Shown: positions 1-7,143, counted from the first letter of the stretch. The stretch: 10,125 nt of DNA from an uncultured Pirellula sp. (GCA_903892365.1 CAITIF010000942.1:1-10125); one strand, 5' to 3'. Program-made: numbers and translations. Notes: generated by a model not told the origin, from the sequence alone.

Positions 1-1781
1 ACGCGAACGTTCTGGTATTTGAACGGATACGGGAAGAGACCGAGAAAAAGGCCTCGGTCCGAATGGCCATCCGCAATGGTTTCGATCGAGCTTGGACGAC
101 CATTTTTGACTCGAACTTAACGACGTTGATCACCGCTGTGGTTCTTTATTTCGTCGGTACCGAACAAATCAAGGGATTTGCGATCACTCTGATCATCGGT
201 CTGGTAATTAGCTTGTTCACCGCTGTGTTCGTTACTCACAAGCTGTTCGAAGTTGCGGAACGCTGGAAGGTCGCTTATCTGGGAATGGCAGATTACGTCA
301 ATTCCGCCAAGCGATCTTTCTTCGGAGAAGGCGACATCAACTTTATGAGTTATCGCTATGTTGCATATTCTGTTTCGCTGGGATTGATCGTTCTGGGATT
401 GGTCGCGACCGCTGTTCGAGGCCGTCAGGTTCTGGACATCGACTTCAACGGTGGTACTTCGGTGGTCTTTTCCTTGGACAAAGGCTTGGCTCCTGATCAG
501 GTTCGGAGCATTGTCAACGGTGCCCTCGACAAGGATGCAGATGGCCTGCCTATTCAAACGTCTCTAACGACTATCGAAATTCGTGATTACGAAAAGAATA
601 GCGTCTACAAGCTAGATGTATCGCTGAAGGATGTGAAGGAAGTCACATCGAGACTCGTTAAGGGGTTCTCCGGGGACGCACCCGCAAAGCTCGTAACCTT
701 CGACTTGGAAGTGAAGCCGGTTGCACCCACGCAATCCAGTAATTCCCAAAAGGAAAATGGTGTGCGTTTGGTGGCGTTCCAAGGCGCAGAAGTGAAATCC
801 GATGCAGAAGTGCAAGCAGCAAACACTCCTGCTGACGCAACTGCCACGCCAGCTGTTGCGACCGCTCCGCAAGAAGAGAAAATCATCAAGTCCAATCTCG
901 AACTCCAGTTCAAGAACAGCAAGGGAGCAGGGACTGCGAAAGTCAATGCTTCCCAAGTGACGGAATCCTTGATCGAAGCGGCAGCCAAGTCCAACTTGAC
1001 TTTGGTGGAATCCCAAGTCGAACTGTTGCCGATCGAAACAGAAAAGGAAAAGACTTCCGGTTGGGTCAAGGAATCAGGACTTGGTTTTTCCAACTGGTCC
1101 GTTGGTCTTCCTTTTGATTCCGCAACCTCTTTGCAAATTACCGATAACCTTCGCACTCAGTTGCAGTCCAAGCCAGTGTTCCAATCTGTAAGCAAGATCG
1201 AGTCGCGAGTTGCAGGCGAAATGCAACAACGAGCGATTGCTGGGCTTTTGCTGAGCTTGGTCTTTATCATTGCCTACATTTGGTTCCGGTTTCAAAGAAT
1301 TGCCTATGGTATTGCAGCGGTGATTGCACTGGTTCACGACGTACTCATTACGCTGACATTCATTTCGATTAGCCATTGGCTGTTCCAGCCGTTGGGCTTC
1401 CTGCTGATCGAAGATTTCAAGATCTCGCTTACGATTATCGCAGGGTTCTTGACCATCATTGGTTATTCGCTGAACGATACGATCGTGGTGTTCGACCGCA
1501 TCCGAGAAGTGAAGGGCAAGAGTCCGAATCTGTCCGAGAAAGCGATCAACACCAGCGTAACTCAAACGTTGAGCCGAACGTTGCTGACCTCGTCGACAAC
1601 CATTGTTGCGATTTTGTTGATGTACATCTTCGGTGGAGAGGGAATTCACGGGTTCGCTTACTGCTTGCTTGTTGGTATTGTTGTGGGTACTTACAGTTCG
1701 ATTTTCATCGCGTCCCCAATTTTGCTTTGGTTCGTGCAACGCGAACAAGCGGCCAAGCAAGCCGCAAAGGTAAATGGCTAG
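1..1781 (+). CDS. secDF: SecD-SecF fusion protein, C-terminal part (5' end outside window)
   Basis: SecDF is an inner-membrane accessory of the SecYEG translocase that uses the proton gradient to help pull preproteins across the membrane. The frame is already open at the window edge: from base 3 it reads ANVLVFERIREE, the conserved segment before the last SecD helices, so the ATG at 63 is internal. About 592 residues are visible. Numbering from the ATG at 63, the last SecD helices span about 20-65, and SecF follows with no stop, which shows a fusion. SecF has a helix at about 100-117, the DIDFNGGT motif at 125-132, a large extracytoplasmic region to about 388, then helices from about 390 with VHD (424-426) and the SLNDTIVVFDRIRE signature (469-482). 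The extracytoplasmic region is about 270 residues, compared with roughly 100 in E. coli SecF, and contains an Ala/Pro/Thr/Gln-rich linker (about 220-275). A hairpin terminator lies 43 nt after the stop codon. The family assignment is very secure. Confidence 0.97.
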   Translation, partial: ANVLVFERIREETEKKASVRMAIRNGFDRAWTTIFDSNLTTLITAVVLYFVGTEQIKGFAITLIIGLVISLFTAVFVTHKLFEVAERWKVAYLGMADYVNSAKRSFFGEGDINFMSYRYVAYSVSLGLIVLGLVATAVRGRQVLDIDFNGGTSVVFSLDKGLAPDQVRSIVNGALDKDADGLPIQTSLTTIEIRDYEKNSVYKLDVSLKDVKEVTSRLVKGFSGDAPAKLVTFDLEVKPVAPTQSSNSQKENGVRLVAFQGAEVKSDAEVQAANTPADATATPAVATAPQEEKIIKSNLELQFKNSKGAGTAKVNASQVTESLIEAAAKSNLTLVESQVELLPIETEKEKTSGWVKESGLGFSNWSVGLPFDSATSLQITDNLRTQLQSKPVFQSVSKIESRVAGEMQQRAIAGLLLSLVFIIAYIWFRFQRIAYGIAAVIALVHDVLITLTFISISHWLFQPLGFLLIEDFKISLTIIAGFLTIIGYSLNDTIVVFDRIREVKGKSPNLSEKAINTSVTQTLSRTLLTSSTTIVAILLMYIFGGEGIHGFAYCLLVGIVVGTYSSIFIASPILLWFVQREQAAKQAAKVNG

Positions 1782-1824
1782 CCGACCTAGCGTCGACCAT
1801 CTATCCGAGCCTTGAAAGCAAGTC

Positions 1825-1854
1825 AAAAACCCGGAAGCTCTCTTCCGGGTTTTT
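1825..1854 (+). terminator. Rho-independent terminator after secDF
   Basis: A perfect 13-bp inverted repeat (1825-1837 with 1842-1854) closes on a 4-nt CTCT loop. The GC-rich core CCCGGAAG is flanked by five A on the left and five T on the right. On the + strand this gives a strong stem followed by a U-run, placed 43 nt after the secDF stop. The A-run on the left would provide a U-run on the other strand too, so it could work in both directions, although I see no - strand gene entering it. Confidence 0.9.
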
Positions 1855-2150
1855 GCGTTAACAGCCTGCATTTTTCCATGAGTCAACCGTCGTGTGAACA
1901 GTTCTGCTGCAGTCGCTGCGATGGGGGCTCATACTGGTCTGAACTAGGTTTCTGGAGAGATTCTTGAAAGCTGGCGTTTTTCGGATGGCTGGACTCGTAT
2001 ACACTTAGAGTCAGTGGACAAGGGAATTTGTTTTTGGGCTGGCTCCTAGGAATCAATTCCACGGTACACTGATGAATGATCACGGTCTTGCGACTGTAGC
2101 TAAGAGCGCCACATTTTGCTTGAAGACTTTTCTGACAGAGGAATTCGATT
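1855..2150. other. Gene-poor spacer upstream of the 2151 gene
   Basis: Nearly 300 bases separate the secDF terminator from the next start codon. No reading frame here looks like a conserved protein. The only long one runs on the - strand (1883-2212), overlaps the start of the next gene and has no recognisable motif. The spacer should hold the promoter for the 2151-5428 cluster, but I found no -35/-10 pair with good spacing; TTGAAA (1964-1969) and TATACA (1998-2003) are 28 nt apart, which is too far. Small inverted repeats such as GGAATT/AATTCC near 2024-2060 are not convincing as regulatory RNA. Confidence 0.5.
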
Positions 2151-3011
2151 ATGCCGTCACCACTTCCGAATTTAGAAGTCATTCCTTCGTCCACTCCCAA
2201 TGAGGTTCGCACGTCGTGCTGCCAATGGCTGCCGACGGGATGGGGTCTTCCAACGAGCCTAGGATTGTTCGCTGGTGTAGCGTTGACGGTGCTGGTTGGG
2301 GGCGCGTTCCTTGCGGGCCGTCATTCAGCAAGTTCTTCTCTGCCGAAAGAAGTCAGTGACGCCCAAGAGAACCTTTTCGGATTCTCTAACGGTCAACTTC
2401 CTCCGGAGATTCTGGCAGCGACGGCCAGCCACGGTGGCTCCAACATGGCGGTTTGTACCGGCCAAGTGGCCGAGAATGGCGAAGGCTTTTTCGCTTTGGA
2501 TTTCATCACGGGTGAGCTCAAGGGTTGGGTCTTCAATCCAGTTCGAGGCAATGTCGGACTCTTCAACATCAACGTTCAACCTCAATTGGGGCCAGTGAGC
2601 AAGAACCCTGAATACCTCTTGGTGACAGGGGCAGCAGCTTCGGCGCAAATCGGAGGAAACTTGCGAACCGGTGGATCTTTGATTTATGTGGTAGACATGC
2701 GTTCTGGTTATTTCGCAGCTTATTCCGTTCCCTGGGATCGATCCATTGAGAATGGTAGCGGGAATCAATTGAATCCGTTCGTATTCGTTACGGGCGGACA
2801 GATCCGCGATTCGATGGCTGGAGGTGCGAAGAAGCCAGCAGGCGGACCGGCCGCAGCCCCAGGCGCAAAGAAGCCTAACGATCCTAACGCCGCTGGTAAA
2901 CCTGCGGATCCTAACAACGCGAATGCTAACAATGCAAACGGGAATAACGCCAACCCGAACAATGCTGGCAACGCAAATCCAAATAACAACAATAACCGCC
3001 AGAAAAAGTAG
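2151..3011 (+). CDS. Membrane-anchored protein of unknown function with Asn/Ala/Pro-rich C-terminal tail
   Basis: I do not recognise a named family. The 286-residue protein has a short N-terminal cytoplasmic segment, one hydrophobic helix (about 33-56, GLFAGVALTVLVGGAFLAG), a probably exported globular part (about 70-220) and a disordered tail (about 223-286). The globular part is rich in beta-prone segments such as EGFFALDFITGELKGWVFNP and GGSLIYVVDMRSGYFAAYSV, which read like repeated strands that display or compare values. I infer an all-beta domain. In the last 45 residues about 20 are Asn, mixed with Ala, Pro and Gly. The start is supported by AGAGGA (2137-2142), 8 nt before the ATG. The next gene (DUF3419) begins only 3 nt after the stop, so the two are almost certainly co-transcribed and probably translationally coupled. 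The gene is secure, the function unknown. Confidence 0.88.
   Translation: MPSPLPNLEVIPSSTPNEVRTSCCQWLPTGWGLPTSLGLFAGVALTVLVGGAFLAGRHSASSSLPKEVSDAQENLFGFSNGQLPPEILAATASHGGSNMAVCTGQVAENGEGFFALDFITGELKGWVFNPVRGNVGLFNINVQPQLGPVSKNPEYLLVTGAAASAQIGGNLRTGGSLIYVVDMRSGYFAAYSVPWDRSIENGSGNQLNPFVFVTGGQIRDSMAGGAKKPAGGPAAAPGAKKPNDPNAAGKPADPNNANANNANGNNANPNNAGNANPNNNNNRQKK
2877..3005 (+). repeat. Low-complexity coding repeat (Asn-Ala/Pro-Asn tail)
   Basis: The 3' end of the preceding gene encodes an irregular run of NDPN, PNNAN, NNANG and NNANP units ending in five Asn codons. Both AAC and AAT are used, so this is an amino-acid repeat under protein-level constraint, not simple triplet slippage. Together with the basic end RQKK it is probably an unstructured tail on the exported side. 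Confidence 0.75.
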
Positions 3012-3014
3012 TCG

Positions 3015-4202
3015 ATGGCTATCAGCGAATGGGTCAGTGGACGAGTCTTCAAGTTTGTTCACGGCAACAACTTAGTTTACAACACGTGCTGGGAAGACCC
3101 GCGTTTGGATCGCCAAGCGTTGGAACTGACGTCTGACGATAATGTGTTGGTGATCACCTCGGCAGGCTGCAATGCCTTGGACTATTTGTTGGCGGGGGCT
3201 GGCAATGTGTATGCCGTGGACATGAATCCACGGCAAAATGCGTTATTGGAACTGAAGGCATCTGCGATCCGCAATTTGGATTACGAACGCTTTTTTCAAA
3301 TGTTCGGCCAGGGCTATTTGCCAAATGCGGAATCGGTCTACGCAGCTCAGCTTCGTGGATCCCTTTCAGCGACCAGCCGCAAGTACTGGGATCGATGGAT
3401 CCGATTTTTTGACAATCCCAAGAAGTCATTCTTCTTCCGTGGGACCTCGGGGGCCTTTGCCCGAATGATCGGGGTTTATATCAATCGCGTTGCGCGATGC
3501 CGCAAAGAAGTGCTGGAGATTATCGATGCACCTACTTTGGCAGACCAGCAAGAAATCTACGCGCGAACTCGTGATAAGATTTGGTCCAAGACTCTTAAGT
3601 TTGCGATGAATCGCGACACAACCCTCAGCATGCTGGGGGTTCCCAAAGCGCAGCGCAAGCAGATCGACGAACAGTATCCAGGCGGCATCGTGAAGTTCGT
3701 CGAGGATTCGATGGAGGCCGTCTTTGCAAAGATTCCAATCCAAGACAACTACTTCTGGCGAGTCTACATCACCGGAAGCTACACACCAACTTGCTGCCCC
3801 GAATACGTCAAGGCCTCTAATTTTGAGAAGCTCAAGAATGGTCTCCTGGATCGTCTTTCGGTGAATACCAACTCGGTGCAAGGTTTTCTTGAACAGAACG
3901 AAGTTTCCATATCGCGATTCATTTTGTTGGATCATATGGACTGGTTGAGTGACCATTATTTTCCATTGCTGGAATCGGAATGGCAGGCAATCTTGCTGAG
4001 GGCTGCTCCGAAGACACGAATCCTATGGCGATCCGGTGGATTGCGAACCGAATTCATCAACGATGTATCGGTCCAACGAAATGGAAAGATGGTAAAGCTG
4101 CCTGAACTGCTCAGCTACAACACCGATCTTGCCAAGAAGTTGCACCAATTGGATCGTGTGCATACCTATGGCAGTTTCTACATCGCCGATCTCGTTGGCT
4201 AA
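3015..4202 (+). CDS. DUF3419 family protein, BtaA-like (SAM:diacylglycerol aminocarboxypropyltransferase candidate)
   Basis: Characterised members (BtaA of Rhodobacter) move the 3-amino-3-carboxypropyl group of S-adenosylmethionine onto diacylglycerol, the first step to the betaine lipid DGTS. The 395-residue protein has the family hallmarks: YNTCWEDPRLDRQAL at 22-36, the SAM-site segment ITSAGCNALDYLL at 47-59, the acidic loop VYAVDMNPRQNALLELK at 65-81, FILLDHMDWL at 302-311, and HTYGSFYIADL at 383-393 near the end. No signal peptide or clear membrane helix is visible, which suits a peripheral membrane enzyme. The ATG lies 3 nt after the previous stop with no clear Shine-Dalgarno, so coupling to the upstream gene is likely. 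No BtaB-type N-methyltransferase lies next to it in the window; argJ follows after 23 nt. Family membership is secure; DGTS synthesis is inferred, because DUF3419 proteins are not all proven to be BtaA. Confidence 0.92.
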   Translation: MAISEWVSGRVFKFVHGNNLVYNTCWEDPRLDRQALELTSDDNVLVITSAGCNALDYLLAGAGNVYAVDMNPRQNALLELKASAIRNLDYERFFQMFGQGYLPNAESVYAAQLRGSLSATSRKYWDRWIRFFDNPKKSFFFRGTSGAFARMIGVYINRVARCRKEVLEIIDAPTLADQQEIYARTRDKIWSKTLKFAMNRDTTLSMLGVPKAQRKQIDEQYPGGIVKFVEDSMEAVFAKIPIQDNYFWRVYITGSYTPTCCPEYVKASNFEKLKNGLLDRLSVNTNSVQGFLEQNEVSISRFILLDHMDWLSDHYFPLLESEWQAILLRAAPKTRILWRSGGLRTEFINDVSVQRNGKMVKLPELLSYNTDLAKKLHQLDRVHTYGSFYIADLVG

Positions 4203-4225
4203 ACGCCTTTCGGAGCCTCCCTGCA

Positions 4226-5428
4226 ATGCATCTTCCTGTTGGCTTTCGTTTCGCCGGCGTAGTTAGCAAAATCAAATCTCGTCCCGGAGCAAGGGACGTT
4301 ACGTTGATTGTATCTGATTCTGCGTGTGTTGCGGCTGGTGTTTACACCACCAACCAAATCGTCGCCGCACCCGTGGTGGTGTCCCGCAGCAGGACTCCTT
4401 CGAACACGATACGAGGCATCGTCGTCAATAGCGGAAACGCGAACGCGTGCACGGGCTCGCGAGGCCATCAGGACGCGGTCGAAATGACCAAGCTGGCGGC
4501 GGCCGCGATCGATCCGACCGGTAGTCTAACTGCGGATCAATTTGTCGTGATGAGCACTGGGGTGATCGGTCGATTCCTGCCGATGGACAAAGTGAAGGAG
4601 GGGATCCAAGCCGCTTCCCGAGAATTGGCTGCAACGGAACAAGGTTTTCTGAATGCATGCGATGGCATTTTGACGACCGATATCGCTCGCAAAACCGCGG
4701 AGCGTAAGTTCAAGCTGGGTGCGAATGACACTCATATTGTGGGCATGTGCAAAGGGGCCGGCATGATCGGTCCCAAGATGGCAACCATGCTCGCCATCAT
4801 CATCACGGACGCTCCCCTTGATCCTGCACAAGCTCAACGGATTCTTCAAGCGGCAGCCAACAAGTCCTTCAATTGCATCAGCGTCGAAGGGCATATGAGC
4901 ACCAACGATTCGTTGGTCATGCTTGCAGCCCAACCCACCGCCAGCAAGCCTGCCCTGGACGGGAAAGCGGAACTTGATTTTGCAAAGCAACTAGAAGAAC
5001 TGGCTATCGAACTGGCCAAGAAGATCCCTGATGACGGTGAAGGTGCGACGCATTTGCTGGAGATCCGGATTGCGGGTGCCAACACCGATGCGGACGCTGA
5101 TGCGGTGGCAAGAAGCGTTGCCCTTAGCAACTTAGTGAAAACCGCGATTACTGGCGGCGACCCCAACTGGGGCCGAATCGTGTCGGCAGCTGGTTACGCT
5201 GGAGTACCGATACGACCTGAATTTACAGCCTTGAAGATCAACGGTATCCCTCTCTTCGACAGGGGTGAACCATTGCCGTTCGATGCAACCACGGTGAGCA
5301 GCTCGATCAAAGGAGCAAAGCTGACCGAGATCGATCTTCAAGTTGGAATGGGACCAGGAAAGGCAACACACTGGACCACAGATTTGAATACGGAATACGT
5401 CCGCTTCAATTCCGAGTACACGACTTAG
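4226..5428 (+). CDS. argJ: Glutamate N-acetyltransferase / ornithine acetyltransferase ArgJ
   Basis: ArgJ moves the acetyl group from N-acetylornithine to glutamate, releasing ornithine in the cyclic arginine pathway. Some members also use acetyl-CoA for the first step, and the sequence alone does not settle which type this is. The 400-residue length is normal. Visible hallmarks are NSGNANACTG (68-77), STGVIG with oxyanion-hole Thr111-Gly112 (110-115), and the self-cleavage site KGAGMIGPKMATML (176-189), where the chain is expected to be cut between Ala186 and Thr187 so that Thr187 becomes the nucleophile. Further ones are DPNWGRI (312-318) and the typical C-terminal end FNSEYTT. All key residues are present, so the enzyme should be active in the cytoplasm. 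GGAG at 4212-4215 lies 10 nt before the ATG and supports this start. It follows the DUF3419 gene by 23 nt and is probably the last gene of that operon. Confidence 0.98.
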   Translation: MHLPVGFRFAGVVSKIKSRPGARDVTLIVSDSACVAAGVYTTNQIVAAPVVVSRSRTPSNTIRGIVVNSGNANACTGSRGHQDAVEMTKLAAAAIDPTGSLTADQFVVMSTGVIGRFLPMDKVKEGIQAASRELAATEQGFLNACDGILTTDIARKTAERKFKLGANDTHIVGMCKGAGMIGPKMATMLAIIITDAPLDPAQAQRILQAAANKSFNCISVEGHMSTNDSLVMLAAQPTASKPALDGKAELDFAKQLEELAIELAKKIPDDGEGATHLLEIRIAGANTDADADAVARSVALSNLVKTAITGGDPNWGRIVSAAGYAGVPIRPEFTALKINGIPLFDRGEPLPFDATTVSSSIKGAKLTEIDLQVGMGPGKATHWTTDLNTEYVRFNSEYTT

Positions 5429-5561
5429 ATTCACCTGGTCCGAGTGGTTTTTTGGCAAACTCCCGCTGTCGCTGGGTGACAAGCAAATCGGCTCACGTTT
5501 TTCATATCAATGTGTCGTTGGGAAACAGCCTTGCCATTTCGCAGCAAAACGTCTCGATTAC

Positions 5562-5594
5562 GAGCACGAGCACCATTTCATTGAGCACGAGCAC
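5562..5594. repeat. Duplicated GAGCACGAGCAC intergenic element
   Basis: The 12-mer GAGCACGAGCAC occurs at 5562-5573 and again at 5583-5594, separated by the 9-nt CATTTCATT, a 21-nt period. Each copy is itself two GAGCAC units. Just before the first copy the sequence is TCGATTAC. From memory, similar GATTACGAG(C/T)ACGAG(C/T)AC elements are scattered between genes in Rhodopirellula-type genomes. That link is recall, not a search result. Confidence 0.6.
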
Positions 5595-5672
5595 GACGGA
5601 AGCTAAATAGATGTGGGTGTTGACGATGTTATCGTCGTTCGGCAAACAGTTTGGTTTACTCGAAGACTGATG

Positions 5673-5723
5673 CCGATGTGCTTAGTCCATCGGAAGCGGG
5701 AGATATGCAGCTGCCGCCCCCGC
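5673..5723 (-). terminator. Possible hairpins downstream of the arrestin-like unit
   Basis: Two short inverted repeats lie just past the - strand stop at 5729: GCGGG/CCCGC (5696-5700 with 5719-5723) and CCGATG/CATCGG (5673-5678 with 5688-5693, 9-nt loop). Neither is followed by a U-run on the - strand, so a classical terminator is doubtful. Confidence 0.2.
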
Positions 5724-5728
5724 GATGA

Positions 5729-6100
5729 CTAAACTTCTTTGGTGATGGTTCCCAAGTAGAACGGTTGTTGAGCAACAAGCTCGGTGCCATCGTTAAGGTA
5801 GAAACGAACTCGAACACACCACGAGATCTTCAAGAGCCTCCCTTCGTAAGAAAGGGGCGAATCAGGAAGAGGAACGACCACGCGTTGCGGAACGGTCCAA
5901 TCCGTTGCCGACAAGGCGTTTCCGGTGAGGCGTTGGAACGAATGCACGCCGAGATCTTCTGTTCCTTTGCCTTCGGTAAGCCAAACTACGGAAGCTTCGA
6001 TGGCAGAGATCATGCTCTGGTTGATATTGGAGACTCGATATTCAAATTCGAGCGATTCCCGAGGCATATAAGTTGGCTGTAAACCAATCAGTCGTATCAT
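5729..6100 (-). CDS. Small soluble arrestin-like protein of unknown function
   Basis: From the ATG at 6100 the product is 123 residues, with no signal peptide or membrane helix. It reads as one beta-sandwich: the opening MIRLIGLQPTYMPRESLEF has the 'bind/claim, then strand' look of arrestin-fold proteins, followed by ASVVWLTEGKGTEDLGVHSF, PLSYEGRLLKISWCVRVRF and QQPFYLG. I remember similar short planctomycete proteins encoded beside a membrane partner, but cannot name a curated family. The ATG overlaps the TGA of the upstream gene (ATGA, 6097-6100), which strongly suggests translational coupling. An alternative ATG at 6175 adds 25 residues and has AAGGAG (6186-6191) 10 nt upstream, but would overlap the upstream gene by 79 nt, and the added segment is Pro/Ser/Arg-rich without fold-like character. 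The 3' end is certain, the start is not. Confidence 0.78.
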   Translation of the reverse strand: MIRLIGLQPTYMPRESLEFEYRVSNINQSMISAIEASVVWLTEGKGTEDLGVHSFQRLTGNALSATDWTVPQRVVVPLPDSPLSYEGRLLKISWCVRVRFYLNDGTELVAQQPFYLGTITKEV

Positions 6101-7143
6101 GACGGTTGCTTGAGCTGACTGGTTCGAGCGAGTGGGTAGACCACTACGGGGAAATTTCGGCAGTACGATGGCCATCGATTTGCCTCTCCTTCGACGATAA
6201 TCTTCCAATGAATGGCGTTATGAAGACTTTGAAATGAATGCATTGCGTCCGCCGGAATCGAGATCTCACATTCCAGTTCCAGAGGTCGTCCCCAATCGAT
6301 TCGAAACCGCCCTTGGTCGAGAATGATTTGTTGACGAACGATCTGATGTTCGGTGCGGATATCGGTCCCGAAATGATAAGTGCTTTCCTCCTCGCAGACC
6401 AGTCGAATTGATAGTTTCTTAATAACGAGACGTCCGTACTGGACCAGCAGCAGCTTGTATTTTTGGCCTGGGATCAACGGTAGATCTTCGATTTCAAGTG
6501 TGGTTGACCCGATTCCAATCGCCTGAATGTAGGATTTCAGGAACAATTGCCCAGACCTCAATCCGATATAAATCCCAGGGATTAGCAACGCGAACAAGCG
6601 GTATTGGATGTCTCCCTTGAGAACTCCACCAATTGCGAAAACGCAAAAGACGGCCATCATGGCGTTCCAGAACATTGCGAAAAGGCCGTAGGCAACCAAG
6701 GCTCCCGTCCCTTTCCATTCGCATGGAAGACGAAACGCCAGTTTTGCACCTGGGCTGTCGGTGAACGGGGTTAGAGGCGGAACCGAAGGGGGCAAGATGG
6801 ACTTGTTGCCGAGTTGTTTCGGGCGAGGAACAATGCCGCGCTGTGAGATAATTTCCCGATGTTCATCGCTGGTGGCTACCTTCAGAACTCGGTACCAAAA
6901 CCCGACCGCTCCCAGCACGATGCAAGCTGCTGAAACCGTCGTCAACAACCAAAACCCGTACCCGATGCGAACGACCTGAGTGCTGGGGGACAAGAACTGC
7001 CAAGCGACGATCGTCGTAAAACAAACTACCCCGACCAAAAAGAACGAGGCAAAAAAAAGGGCTTCCCCCAAAGAGCCAACAAACCACCAGCCGGACATAC
7101 GTCCGCCTCGTTTTTTTCCCCATAGTCTTAGTAGTCGCCTCAT
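6097..7143 (-). CDS. Four-helix membrane protein with C-terminal arrestin-like domain
   Basis: The 348-residue product has a basic N-terminus (MRRLLRLWGKKRGGR), two hydrophobic helices (about 27-50 and 61-84), a Pro-rich loop (about 103-128), two more helices (about 146-174 and 182-202), and a beta-rich C-terminal part from about 213. That part contains the segments KLSIRLVCEEESTYHFGTD, ELECEISIPADAMHSF, NAIHWKIIVEGEA and FPVVVYP, a pattern I read as an arrestin-like sandwich. The general plan resembles DUF3592-type membrane proteins, but I cannot assign it firmly. The function is unknown; a scaffold or adaptor at the inner membrane is one guess. It is first in a two-gene unit with the small arrestin-like gene. 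The start at 7143 has a weak AGGGA 12 nt upstream. A second ATG at 7098 (residue 16, MSGWWFVGS) has GAGG 7 nt upstream and would remove the basic leader. Confidence 0.85.
   Translation of the reverse strand: MRRLLRLWGKKRGGRMSGWWFVGSLGEALFFASFFLVGVVCFTTIVAWQFLSPSTQVVRIGYGFWLLTTVSAACIVLGAVGFWYRVLKVATSDEHREIISQRGIVPRPKQLGNKSILPPSVPPLTPFTDSPGAKLAFRLPCEWKGTGALVAYGLFAMFWNAMMAVFCVFAIGGVLKGDIQYRLFALLIPGIYIGLRSGQLFLKSYIQAIGIGSTTLEIEDLPLIPGQKYKLLLVQYGRLVIKKLSIRLVCEEESTYHFGTDIRTEHQIVRQQIILDQGRFRIDWGRPLELECEISIPADAMHSFQSLHNAIHWKIIVEGEANRWPSYCRNFPVVVYPLARTSQLKQPS
6186..6191 (-). promoter_or_regulatory. AAGGAG Shine-Dalgarno-like site inside the upstream gene
   Basis: On the - strand AAGGAG lies 10 nt before the ATG at 6175, in frame with the small arrestin-like gene. 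It falls within codons for Val-Glu-Gly-Glu of the membrane gene, so it may be a coding coincidence. It is the main argument for a longer small protein. Confidence 0.3.

Larger units (their letters stand above)
5429..5728. other. Convergent intergenic region between argJ and the - strand arrestin-like unit
   Basis: These 300 bases separate two genes that end towards each other. I see no plausible protein. A T6 run follows argJ (about 5448-5453), but the hairpin before it is weak. The region holds the duplicated GAGCACGAGCAC element and two modest hairpins, listed separately. Confidence 0.6.

Noticed and set aside
605..1156. 183-codon open frame on the - strand
   Set aside because: It is the reverse of the Ala/Ser/Thr-rich SecF insertion; the Ser/Thr-rich translation is a composition effect.
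1376..1861. 161-codon open frame on the + strand
   Set aside because: It is out of frame with the conserved SecF helices and extends into the terminator hairpin.
1074..1886. 270-codon open frame on the - strand, inside and after secDF
   Set aside because: It is antisense to a certain secDF, runs across the terminator, and its translation is rich in Arg, Gln, Asn and Cys with no motif.
1964..2003. TTGAAA and TATACA as a promoter for the 2151 cluster
   Set aside because: The two boxes are 28 nt apart, well outside the usual 16-18 nt.
1883..2212. 109-codon open frame on the - strand in the spacer before 2151
   Set aside because: It overlaps the start and ribosome-binding site of a better-supported gene and shows no recognisable features.
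2325..3062. 245-codon open frame on the - strand
   Set aside because: It is antisense to the anchored protein; the Val/Ile/Arg-rich stretches are the complement of the Asn/Ala/Pro repeat.
5430..5455. Rho-independent terminator after argJ
   Set aside because: A T6 run is present, but I could not build a stem of more than three pairs next to it.
5562..5594. CRISPR-like repeat
   Set aside because: There are only two 12-nt copies with a 9-nt gap, far too short and too few, and no cas gene is present.
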